A DNA stretch of 37,452 nt from Fluviibacter sp039805865 (lineage in GTDB: Bacteria > Pseudomonadota > Gammaproteobacteria > Burkholderiales > Rhodocyclaceae), in NCBI GenBank assembly GCA_039805865.1, contig JBDLTI010000017.1:1-37452 (forward strand), read 5' to 3'. Numbering within the stretch: position 1 is the first letter of the stretch; each line of letters opens with the position of its first letter. The notes under the pieces were generated by a model. The model searched no databases and was not told where the DNA came from. It saw only the letters and a program-made list of their open reading frames with translations. Positions 1 through 6,312 of the stretch are shown here, one piece after another. The position numbers were made by a program, and so were the translations under genes.

Positions 1-668
1 AGTCCGAAGGCGCTCATGGCGGTACCTTCGCCAATGTCTGGATGCACAACGGCTTCATCCGCGTCGAGAAAGACGGCATCGAAGAAAAGATGTCCAAATC
101 CCTAGGCAACTTCTTCACCATCCGCGATGTGCTCAAGGTCTATGACCCTGAGATCATCCGCTTCTTTATTCTGCGCGCACAGTACCGCAGCCCGTTGAAT
201 TACTCGACCGCGCATCTGGACGATGCCGCCAACGCACTGGAGCGTTTGTACACAGCCCTACGCAATGTGCCCGCCGCCGATGTGGCGCTAGATTGGAACA
301 GCGCCTACGGCCAGAAGTTCCAGAGCGCGATGAATGATGACTTCAACACGCCAGAAGCCATGGCCGTGCTCTTTGAAATGGCCCAGGTGGTTAATCGTGA
401 ACAGAGTGCCGAACTGGCCGGGCAGCTCAAAGCCCTGGCCGGTGTGCTGGGTTTGCTGCAGCGTGCGCCGGAGGCGTTTTTACAGCGCAGCACCGGTGCC
501 GATGCCGATGGCCTGACGCCCGAACAGATCGAATCCCGCATTCAGGAACGTCTGGATGCCCGCAAGGCCAAAGACTTTGCCACAGCCGACCGTGTGCGCA
601 AAGAGCTGCTCGAAGCCGGTGTCGTTTTGGAAGATACGCCTCAGGGCACCATCTGGCGTCGTGCCTGA
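1..668 (+). CDS. cysS: Cysteinyl-tRNA synthetase, C-terminal part (5' truncated by window edge)
   Basis: Class I aminoacyl-tRNA synthetase that charges tRNA-Cys with cysteine in the cytoplasm. The reading frame is open from base 3 and runs off the left edge, so only the last ~221 residues are present. The class I KMSKS loop is at 87-101, preceded by a stretch matching the family region just after the zinc site (SEGAHGG, then VWMHNGF) and followed by the anticodon-binding helical region (FFILRAQYRSPLNYS) and the DALR-like C-terminal domain ending in TIWRRA. The stop TGA is at 666-668. The HIGH motif and most zinc ligands lie upstream of the window. The downstream transporter frame overlaps the last codons, suggesting co-transcription and translational coupling. 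The identification is secure. Confidence 0.96.
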   Translation, partial: SEGAHGGTFANVWMHNGFIRVEKDGIEEKMSKSLGNFFTIRDVLKVYDPEIIRFFILRAQYRSPLNYSTAHLDDAANALERLYTALRNVPAADVALDWNSAYGQKFQSAMNDDFNTPEAMAVLFEMAQVVNREQSAELAGQLKALAGVLGLLQRAPEAFLQRSTGADADGLTPEQIESRIQERLDARKAKDFATADRVRKELLEAGVVLEDTPQGTIWRRA

Positions 669-1878
669 TCCATTAGCACCGCAAACTCAGCTGGCGCGAG
701 CAGAGCGCGCCATGCTGCTTATCTTGTCGGGTATCCAGTTCTGTCATGTGCTGGATTTCATGATCATGATGCCGCTGGGGCCGTTTCTCATCAGCGCCCT
801 CGGCATCAGTACACAGGAATTCGCCTTTCTGGTAGCCAGTTATAGCTTTAGTGCGGCGACTGCCGGTTTGCTGATGGCGCCTGTGGTGGATCGCTTCGAA
901 CGCAAACGGTTTTTGCTGGGTGTGTTTCTGGCGTTCACCATTGCCACACTGATGTGTGCTTTGGCGCCGACGTATGCCTTATTGCTCGTTGCCCGTGGTC
1001 TGGCTGGTATCTTCGGCGGCATGATGGGCGCTATGGTGCATACCGTCGTTGCGGATGCCATCCCTTTTGAACGGCGGGCCAAAGCCACCGGCTATGTAGC
1101 CACTGCCTTCTCTGTTTCCAGCATTGCCGGTGTACCTCTCTCCTTATTGCTGGCTGATGCTCTGGGTTGGCAGGCACCGTTTTTACTCATTGCGCTCCTG
1201 AGCGGGGGACTCGTCTGGTTTGGCCACAAAGCCCTGCCAGAGTTCCGTAGCCACTTACATGCCCGACAGGAGGGCAAAGCTGTTCGCCAGATGCTGCGCG
1301 TGGCCATCGAGCCCAACCATCTGAAAGCCATGCTGCTTACTGCCTTAGTCATCTTCGGCGGCTTCACGGTTATTCCGTACATCACGCTTTATGCCGTAGC
1401 TAATGTAGGTATCGCGGCCGATGAAATCCCCATGATCTACTTTCTGGGGGGCGCCGCCACATTGATTACCGCCCGGCTCATTGGCGCGCTGGCCGATAAG
1501 CTGGGGAAAGTGCTCATGTTCCGCATCGTAACCATCGGCGCGTGTCTGCCGGTATTGCTGGTGACTAATGTTGGTACGTTGACGCTGTTCGTTTACCTCG
1601 CCATCACAACGCTGTTCTTTATCCTTGTGTCAGGCCGTATGGTGCCGTTGCTGGCCATTGTGGGCGCAGCGGTTAAACCGCAGGAACGGGGCACCTTTCT
1701 TTCGCTCAACGCTACCGTGCAGTCCATGGCCATGGGCCTCGCCAGTATGGTGGGTGGCCTCTTTATTACTCAGGCACCGGATGGCCTCATCAGTGGCTAC
1801 GGCTGGGTCGGGCTGATTGCCGCTAGCTTTAATGTCATGGCAGCGTTCTGGGTTGGGCGCGTCAAGATTCGGGATTAA
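661..1878 (+). CDS. Major facilitator superfamily transporter (drug/arabinose-efflux-like)
   Basis: Predicted inner-membrane secondary transporter of about 405 residues with about twelve hydrophobic segments, the usual MFS size. The loop after helix 2 carries the family basic motif (VVDRFERKRFLLG), and helix 4 has the RGLAGIFGG pattern. The likely start is GTG at 661, which overlaps the cysS stop (666-668); an ATG at 712 is the alternative and would shorten the N-terminus by 17 residues without touching the first helix. The frame is open further upstream inside cysS, but that part matches no transporter. The substrate cannot be told from sequence; efflux is a family-level guess. The final codons (GRVKIRD and stop) are partly duplicated at 2519-2542 beyond the toxin-antitoxin cassette. 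The toxin gene ends 4 bp away on the other strand. Confidence 0.85.
   Translation: MPDPLAPQTQLARAERAMLLILSGIQFCHVLDFMIMMPLGPFLISALGISTQEFAFLVASYSFSAATAGLLMAPVVDRFERKRFLLGVFLAFTIATLMCALAPTYALLLVARGLAGIFGGMMGAMVHTVVADAIPFERRAKATGYVATAFSVSSIAGVPLSLLLADALGWQAPFLLIALLSGGLVWFGHKALPEFRSHLHARQEGKAVRQMLRVAIEPNHLKAMLLTALVIFGGFTVIPYITLYAVANVGIAADEIPMIYFLGGAATLITARLIGALADKLGKVLMFRIVTIGACLPVLLVTNVGTLTLFVYLAITTLFFILVSGRMVPLLAIVGAAVKPQERGTFLSLNATVQSMAMGLASMVGGLFITQAPDGLISGYGWVGLIAASFNVMAAFWVGRVKIRD
1855..1878 (+). repeat. Direct repeat copy 1 (3' end of the MFS gene)
   Basis: These 24 bp encode Gly-Arg-Val-Lys-Ile-Arg-Asp-stop at the end of the transporter. They match 2519-2542 at 20 of 24 positions, including an uninterrupted 13-bp core (GCGTCAAGATTCG at 1859-1871). 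The two copies bracket the toxin-antitoxin genes. Confidence 0.75.
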
Positions 1879-1882
1879 CGAT

Positions 1883-2233
1883 TTAGCTCGCAGCGACCAA
1901 CAGGTCAAACTGTTTTTTGAAAGCGCTGATGTCGTTAGCAGATAGCACACCAAGCTTGCCGCGTATTAAGCGGTTGTCGAGCGTAAAAAGTTTGAAGCGA
2001 ATCCTTGAAGCCACGGGTAGACCAGCAGCCTCTATATCTTCTATGGGGCAATCTAGAGGCCAGTTGTTGATTGCCGAAGTAATCATCACCAGCACAGAAT
2101 GGTCTGCCGCATTGTTAAAGACAGGTTTCGACAGCACCAATGCGGGCCGATTTTTAGTGGCGGTACGCTCGGTAAAAGGGAAGGGTACACGTACCACATC
2201 GAATTGTTCAAAGCCCACGGTAGGCCTCTTCAT
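1883..2233 (-). CDS. MazF/PemK-family toxin (probable mRNA interferase)
   Basis: A 116-residue protein of the MazF/PemK/Kid type, the usual size. Such toxins are sequence-specific ribonucleases that cleave mRNA when the antitoxin is lost. The N-terminus has the family beta-strand pattern (QFDVVRVPFPFTE, residues 10-22), then the basic NRPALVLS strand (28-35) with the conserved Arg-Pro, a central ITS (51-53), and the C-terminal LDNRLI strand followed by a helix. The start is ATG at 2233: the frame is open further upstream but that part overlaps the antitoxin and is not family-like. The start lies 26 bp inside the antitoxin gene, so the two are translationally coupled, antitoxin first. The ribonuclease activity is inferred from the family; the cleavage site is unknown. 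Confidence 0.88.
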   Translation of the reverse strand: MKRPTVGFEQFDVVRVPFPFTERTATKNRPALVLSKPVFNNAADHSVLVMITSAINNWPLDCPIEDIEAAGLPVASRIRFKLFTLDNRLIRGKLGVLSANDISAFKKQFDLLVAAS

Positions 2234-2438
2234 CTTCAGCGCAGGCCCATTCAGTGAGCGTGCCTTCAACAGCGCGCATGTATTCCAAGTCCAGTGGCTG
2301 AATACGCCGAACTTTGGCTGACCCGTCTGCATTGACTTCCCATTCAAGCAAATCACCCGGATTAAAATTGAGCGATTCCCTAATTTCTACCGGAATGGTG
2401 GTTTGGCCTTTAGAGGTGATTTTAGCGATAGTTGCCAC
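2208..2438 (-). CDS. AbrB/MazE/SpoVT-type antitoxin
   Basis: Swapped-hairpin AbrB-like DNA-binding protein paired with the MazF-like toxin. The N-terminal TIAKITSKGQTTIPVEIRE stretch followed by LNFNPGDLLEW is the classic AbrB/MazE fold signature. The C-terminal half is acidic (EWACAEDEEAYRGL), as expected for a toxin-binding tail. Two starts are possible. ATG at 2483 gives 91 residues but has no ribosome binding site, and its first 15 codons contain a -10-like element and a 13-bp inverted repeat. GTG at 2438 gives 76 residues beginning just before TIAKITSKG and follows GAAAG at a short spacing. I prefer the GTG start. The antitoxin probably represses its own promoter through the palindrome. 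Confidence 0.85.
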   Translation of the reverse strand: MATIAKITSKGQTTIPVEIRESLNFNPGDLLEWEVNADGSAKVRRIQPLDLEYMRAVEGTLTEWACAEDEEAYRGL

Positions 2439-2442
2439 GACG

Positions 2443-2471
2443 TCTTTCGGTAAGGATTCCTTACCGAAAGA
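2443..2471 (-). promoter_or_regulatory. Perfect 13-bp inverted repeat, probable antitoxin operator
   Basis: Arms 2443-2455 (TCTTTCGGTAAGG) and 2459-2471 are perfect inverse complements around a 3-bp centre. The repeat sits at the predicted transcription start of the toxin-antitoxin operon, just downstream of the -10-like hexamer and 5 bp before the preferred antitoxin start. This is where MazE/AbrB-type antitoxins normally bind to autoregulate; binding here is inferred. A stem-loop in the mRNA is the alternative. Confidence 0.65.
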
Positions 2472-2499
2472 ATCTACACGCATAAAGCCGCGATAGCAA
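2471..2499 (-). promoter_or_regulatory. Predicted sigma-70 promoter of the toxin-antitoxin operon
   Basis: Read on the minus strand, a -35-like TTGCTA (2494-2499) and a -10-like TAGATT (2471-2476) are separated by exactly 17 bp. Transcription would start within the inverted repeat at 2443-2471. The promoter lies inside the longer reading of the antitoxin frame, which supports the shorter gene model. Confidence 0.5.
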
Positions 2500-2518
2500 T
2501 ACAGCCCTAAAAAAATGT

Positions 2519-2542
2519 GGCTGCGTCAAGATTCGTGATTGA
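2519..2542 (+). repeat. Direct repeat copy 2 (orphan copy of the MFS gene end)
   Basis: This copy reads Gly-Cys-Val-Lys-Ile-Arg-Asp-stop in the same codon phase as the end of the transporter at 1855-1878, with 20 of 24 bases identical and two of the changes synonymous. Upstream of it the similarity stops abruptly in an A-rich stretch, so it is not part of a second transporter gene. Confidence 0.7.
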
Positions 2543-2625
2543 GTACAAAGAAAGGTTGACGGGCTCATCTGGTGAGACTCTCGACTTGTAGGATGTTTCC
2601 ACCTGTCAATCAAGTGGAGATCAAA

Positions 2626-2886
2626 ATGCCCATCATCAGTCGGTTCTTTGGGATTGTTATCCGTATGTTTTTCAATGAGCATGTGCCACCGCACTTTCAT
2701 GCAGAATATGCGGATCAACGCGCTGTTATCGATATTCGGACCTTAAAATTGATTGAGGGTAGATTGCCTCGTCGTGCACTTGAATTGGTGCTGGACTGGG
2801 CGGAGCTCCATCAAGAAGAATTGATAAAAGACTGGGATTTGTGTCAAAGTCACAAACAGCCCAGTGAAATTGCGCCATTGGAATAA
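2626..2886 (+). CDS. DUF4160 family protein
   Basis: An 86-residue protein of the DUF4160 family, recognised from its N-terminal MPIISRFFGIVIRMFFNEH followed by PPHFHAEY and the C-terminal RRALELVLDWAELHQEEL and IAPLE. The invariant HPPHFH-like histidines are present (residues 19-25 region). The function of the family is unknown. The start is ATG at 2626, with GGAG at 2616-2619 six bases upstream; an upstream extension of the frame to 2572 is not family-like. It is followed 10 bp later by a DUF2442 gene, the usual partner, and the pair is often found among toxin-antitoxin and defence genes. A role as a two-component toxin-antitoxin-like unit is only a suggestion. Confidence 0.85.
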   Translation: MPIISRFFGIVIRMFFNEHVPPHFHAEYADQRAVIDIRTLKLIEGRLPRRALELVLDWAELHQEELIKDWDLCQSHKQPSEIAPLE

Positions 2887-2896
2887 GGAGTTGGTT

Positions 2897-3151
2897 GTGA
2901 AGTGGGACGTCGTTGAAGCCCGTGTTATCGAGCCAGGGTGTTTTCAAGTTAAGTTTGCAGACGGACTTGAGGGGATTGTGCGCTTTGCGCCCAGTGCCTA
3001 TCGTGGCGTATTTGCAAAATTGCATGACCCGGTTGAATTCAACAAGCTGTACGTTAACGACTACTTCGTCACTTGGCCCGGAGAACTAGATCTGGCGCCA
3101 GATACTATGCATGCGCGTATTAAAGAGTCTGGCGAATGGCTCATTCAGTGA
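2897..3151 (+). CDS. DUF2442 family protein
   Basis: An 84-residue protein of the DUF2442 family (NE0471 N-terminal-like fold). Typical features are the start VKWDVVEARVIEPGCF, the ADGLEGIVRF strand, a central LHDPVEFNKLYVN segment and the WPGELDLAPDTMH motif near the end. Start: GTG at 2897 with a near-perfect AAGGAG (2885-2890) six bases upstream, which also covers the stop of the preceding gene; the earlier in-frame ATG at 2864 lies inside DUF4160 and has no ribosome binding site. The molecular function is unknown. Tight spacing to DUF4160 shows they are one transcription unit and probably act together. Confidence 0.85.
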   Translation: MKWDVVEARVIEPGCFQVKFADGLEGIVRFAPSAYRGVFAKLHDPVEFNKLYVNDYFVTWPGELDLAPDTMHARIKESGEWLIQ

Positions 3152-3154
3152 GCC

Positions 3155-3313
3155 ATGACCAAACGCGCCCGCCGTCGCCCTAAACCGCTCAACGCCCCCG
3201 CTAAAGCGCTGAGCAGCGGCTTGTTCCGCCCCAAGGTTGAAGTGGATCGCCGTCGTGCTTCGCGGTTGGTCCGGAAAGCCAAGCATAAGGCAAACCCTGA
3301 TTCGGGTCAGTAA
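3155..3313 (+). CDS. Small basic protein of unknown function (52 aa)
   Basis: A 52-residue frame with ATG at 3155, three bases after the DUF2442 stop, ending TAA at 3311-3313. It is extremely basic: MTKRARRRPKPLN at the start, a central SGLFRPKVE segment, and a tail rich in Arg/Lys (RLVRKAKHK). Codon use resembles the neighbouring core genes and there is no internal low-complexity repeat beyond the Arg/Lys runs, so it is probably real. No strong ribosome binding site is visible apart from GTGAG at the preceding stop, suggesting translational coupling. The LFRPKVE then basic-KH-tail layout recalls the ribosome-rescue factor ArfA and related small basic proteins, but the match is too short to assign. 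RNA or ribosome binding is a guess from charge. Confidence 0.55.
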   Translation: MTKRARRRPKPLNAPAKALSSGLFRPKVEVDRRRASRLVRKAKHKANPDSGQ

Positions 3314-3383
3314 CTTACGTCAATCCCTGCGGGACATATTGAAAACCGTTTAATATTCTGAGATCTATAGAATTAAAACCGCT

Positions 3384-6302
3384 ATGACCCCAGAAGAATT
3401 TATTGCCCGCTGGAAAGACAATGCACTGACTGAACGGGCGGGCGCTCAAGCGCACTTTGACGACCTTTGCGATCTGCTCGGTGTTACCAAACCGCGTGAT
3501 CCTAATAACTACTGTTTCGAGCGCGGCGCTAAAAAGTCGGGCGGTGGCGATGGCTGGGCTGACGTCTGGAAACGTGGTTGTTTTGGCTGGGAAAACAAAA
3601 AACCGGGGCGCGATCTAAAAGCCGCCCTCAAGCAGCTCACGGACTACGCCCTGGAGTTAGAGAACCCGCCTTTACTGGTGGTCTCTGATCGTGAGCGCAT
3701 TGAAATTCACACCGCCTTCACCGGCTACCCGGACGAGCCGCGTCTAATCCATCTGGCCGACATCGGCAAACCGGAGAACCTGCAAACGCTGCGCTGGGTC
3801 TTTGAGGACCCGGAGAAGCTCAAGCCCACCAAATCGCTGGCGGCCATTACAGAAGATGCGGCCGGCAAATTCGGTAGCCTGGCCGAGGCGTTACGCGAAC
3901 GCGGCAACCCACCGGATCAAGTGGCGCATTTCCTCACGCAATGCCTCTTCTGCATGTTTGCAGAAGACGAGAACCTATTGCCCCGCGGTGTCTTCACCAA
4001 ACTGCTCGACAACGCCGTCGATATCGACCGCGCCACTAACCGCATAACAGCTTTGTTCGAGGCCATGCAAACCGGTGGCGACTACGGCGATGCCGAAATT
4101 CGCTGGTTTAACGGTGGGTTGTTTGAAACGGTGGCCGTGCCACAGCTCATGCTCAGTGATCTGGTCACCTTACGGGCGGCGGCCCATATGGATTGGCGGG
4201 CGATTGATCCGTCCATCTTCGGTACTTTGTTTGAGCGCGGGCTCAATCCTAAAAAGCGTTCTCAGTTAGGCGCCCACTACACAGACCCGGCCACGATCAT
4301 GAAGCTGGTGGAGCCGGTGATCATCCGGCCGTTAATGGCGGAGTGGGCAACGCATCGGGATAGCATCAGCAAGCTACTCACCAAATCCAAAAAGTTGGGT
4401 GACAAAGCCTACAAAGATGCCAATGCCGAGTTCCATGGCTTTCTGGAACGGCTCAAAAATTATCGCGTGCTGGATGCCGCCTGCGGGTCGGGTAACTTTC
4501 TATACGTAGCCTTAAAGACGCTGAAGGATATTGAGCGCCGGGTAAATACCGAAGCAGAGCAGTTAGGGCTGCAGCGGCAGATTGGTATCGAGTGTGGCCC
4601 GGCCAATGTGCTGGGCATTGAGCTGGACCCGTATGCCGCCGAGTTGGCACGGGTCACGGTATGGATCGGGGAGATTCAGTGGATGCTGCAAAACGGTTAT
4701 CCGGTGTCGGATAAACCAATCCTGAAGCCGCTGCACACCATCGAAAACCGCGACGCATTGCTCAATGCTGATGGCACTGAGGCGCAGTGGCCGAAGACAG
4801 ATGCCATTATTGGCAACCCGCCGTTCTTGGGTGGCAGCAAAAAGAGTGGTGAGCTGGGCAAAGCCTATTTCGATGCGCTCAATAAGGTGTTCGACAAAGC
4901 GGTGCCGGGTGGTGCGGATTTAGTCTGCTACTGGTTTGAAAAGGCACGCAAACAGATTCTCGCCGGAGATGCTGTGGGTACAGGTTTGGTTTCCACCAAT
5001 TCGATTCGCGGGGGATCTAACCGCAAAGTGCTGGATGCCATTGTTTCTGATCTTTGCATTTTTGACGCCTGGGCAGATGAGCCTTGGGTCAATGATGGGG
5101 CTGCGGTGAGAGTGTCGCTGGTTTGCTTTGGTTCTGAGGAGTCGATTGCTCGGTATGCAGACGTCGCTCAGACGCCGCTACGCGCCGATTCGCTCCTCCC
5201 GCATACCGGGCAACCGAAGTGCAAATTGGATGGGAAACCTGCTGCAAAAATACATGCTGATTTAACAACGGGTGCAGGCATAAATTTAACCAGCGCACGG
5301 CCACTCAGTGAAAATAAGCTGACGAGCTTTCAAGGCTCTCAAAAGATCGGGGCCTTTGATATTGATGGTGAGTTAGCGCGCTCTTGGCTAGGTACCCCCA
5401 ATCCAAATGGCAAACCGAATACCGATGTTTTGAAACCATCGTGGAACGGTATGGATTTAACTCGGCGCCCTCGTGATGGCTGGATTGTTGATTTCGGTTT
5501 AGACCTGCCTGCAAGCGAAGCAGCTCTGTACGAAATTCCATTTCAGTATGTTGCCGAACACGTTAAACCAGAACGTTTGCAAAACAATCGAGAGGCTTAC
5601 CGAAAATATTGGTGGAGGCACGGTGAGCCTCGAGTTGCTATGCGAAAACAACTTGAGCCGCTGGCACGTTTTATTGCGACAACTGAAGTCTCAAAACATA
5701 GGTTCTTTAATTGGGTGCCACCGTTGGTTTTGCCTGACAAACGGTTGATTGTCATTGCAAGGTCTGACGAATCAACTTTTGGAATTCTTCACTCCCGATT
5801 TCATGAAATTTGGTCATTGCTTTTAGGATCAACTTTAGAAGATAGGCCCTGTTATCGGCCAACAACATCATTTGAAACCTTCCCGTTTCCGCAAGGTATG
5901 ACGCCTAAAGATACTGCTGATTGGCAGGGCGTGATTCCGGCGGATTCCCCGGTAAAGGCGCAAGCTGAGAATATTACCGCTGCGGCTGAGAAGCTGAACA
6001 GTTTGCGTGAGGCGTGGTTGAATCCGCCGGAGTGGGTGGATTGGGAGATTACGCCTGAAGAAGAAAAGGCGGGGTTCCCGAAGCGGCCAGTCGCGAAACC
6101 GGGGCATGAGACTGAGCTGAAGAAGCGCACGCTCACCAATTTGTACAATGCTCGACCGGCTTGGCTGGATATGGCGCATAAGACGTTGGATGCGGCGGTG
6201 GCCGAAGCCTATGGCTGGGCAGACTACACGCCCGATGTGTCAGACGAGGAAATCTTACGCCGCTTACTGGCGTTGAATTTGGAACGCGCAGCGAAGAATT
6301 GA
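3384..6302 (+). CDS. MmeI-like type IIL restriction-modification enzyme (fused endonuclease and adenine methyltransferase)
   Basis: A 972-residue single-chain restriction-modification enzyme. The N-terminal nuclease domain shows the D-x9-ExK arrangement of MmeI (Asp60, Glu70-Asn71-Lys72). A helical linker (about 150-290) leads to the gamma-class N6-adenine methyltransferase: GAHYTDPATI (296-305), SAM motif I DAACGSGNF (364-372) and catalytic motif NPPF (478-481). The target-recognition domain lies at roughly 590-840, ending at the conserved FETFPFP, followed by a C-terminal helical part. By analogy it should methylate one strand of a short asymmetric site and cut at a fixed distance; the site cannot be read here. 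Start ATG 3384 has no clear ribosome binding site. The recognition region is clearly A+T-richer than the rest. A nuclease gene follows after 10 bp. Confidence 0.88.
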   Translation: MTPEEFIARWKDNALTERAGAQAHFDDLCDLLGVTKPRDPNNYCFERGAKKSGGGDGWADVWKRGCFGWENKKPGRDLKAALKQLTDYALELENPPLLVVSDRERIEIHTAFTGYPDEPRLIHLADIGKPENLQTLRWVFEDPEKLKPTKSLAAITEDAAGKFGSLAEALRERGNPPDQVAHFLTQCLFCMFAEDENLLPRGVFTKLLDNAVDIDRATNRITALFEAMQTGGDYGDAEIRWFNGGLFETVAVPQLMLSDLVTLRAAAHMDWRAIDPSIFGTLFERGLNPKKRSQLGAHYTDPATIMKLVEPVIIRPLMAEWATHRDSISKLLTKSKKLGDKAYKDANAEFHGFLERLKNYRVLDAACGSGNFLYVALKTLKDIERRVNTEAEQLGLQRQIGIECGPANVLGIELDPYAAELARVTVWIGEIQWMLQNGYPVSDKPILKPLHTIENRDALLNADGTEAQWPKTDAIIGNPPFLGGSKKSGELGKAYFDALNKVFDKAVPGGADLVCYWFEKARKQILAGDAVGTGLVSTNSIRGGSNRKVLDAIVSDLCIFDAWADEPWVNDGAAVRVSLVCFGSEESIARYADVAQTPLRADSLLPHTGQPKCKLDGKPAAKIHADLTTGAGINLTSARPLSENKLTSFQGSQKIGAFDIDGELARSWLGTPNPNGKPNTDVLKPSWNGMDLTRRPRDGWIVDFGLDLPASEAALYEIPFQYVAEHVKPERLQNNREAYRKYWWRHGEPRVAMRKQLEPLARFIATTEVSKHRFFNWVPPLVLPDKRLIVIARSDESTFGILHSRFHEIWSLLLGSTLEDRPCYRPTTSFETFPFPQGMTPKDTADWQGVIPADSPVKAQAENITAAAEKLNSLREAWLNPPEWVDWEITPEEEKAGFPKRPVAKPGHETELKKRTLTNLYNARPAWLDMAHKTLDAAVAEAYGWADYTPDVSDEEILRRLLALNLERAAKN

Positions 6303-6312
6303 GGAGAAACTA

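Noticed and set aside
2543..2625. A promoter for the DUF4160-DUF2442 genes (TTGACG at 2556-2561)
   Set aside because: The -35-like hexamer has no -10-like partner at 16-18 bp; TAGGAT at 2589-2594 is too far away.
3314..3383. Promoter and operator before the restriction-modification gene (TTGAAA; TCAAT...ATTGA around CCCTGCGGG)
   Set aside because: The region is A+T-rich and probably holds a promoter, but no -35/-10 pair has correct spacing and the inverted repeat is short with mismatches.
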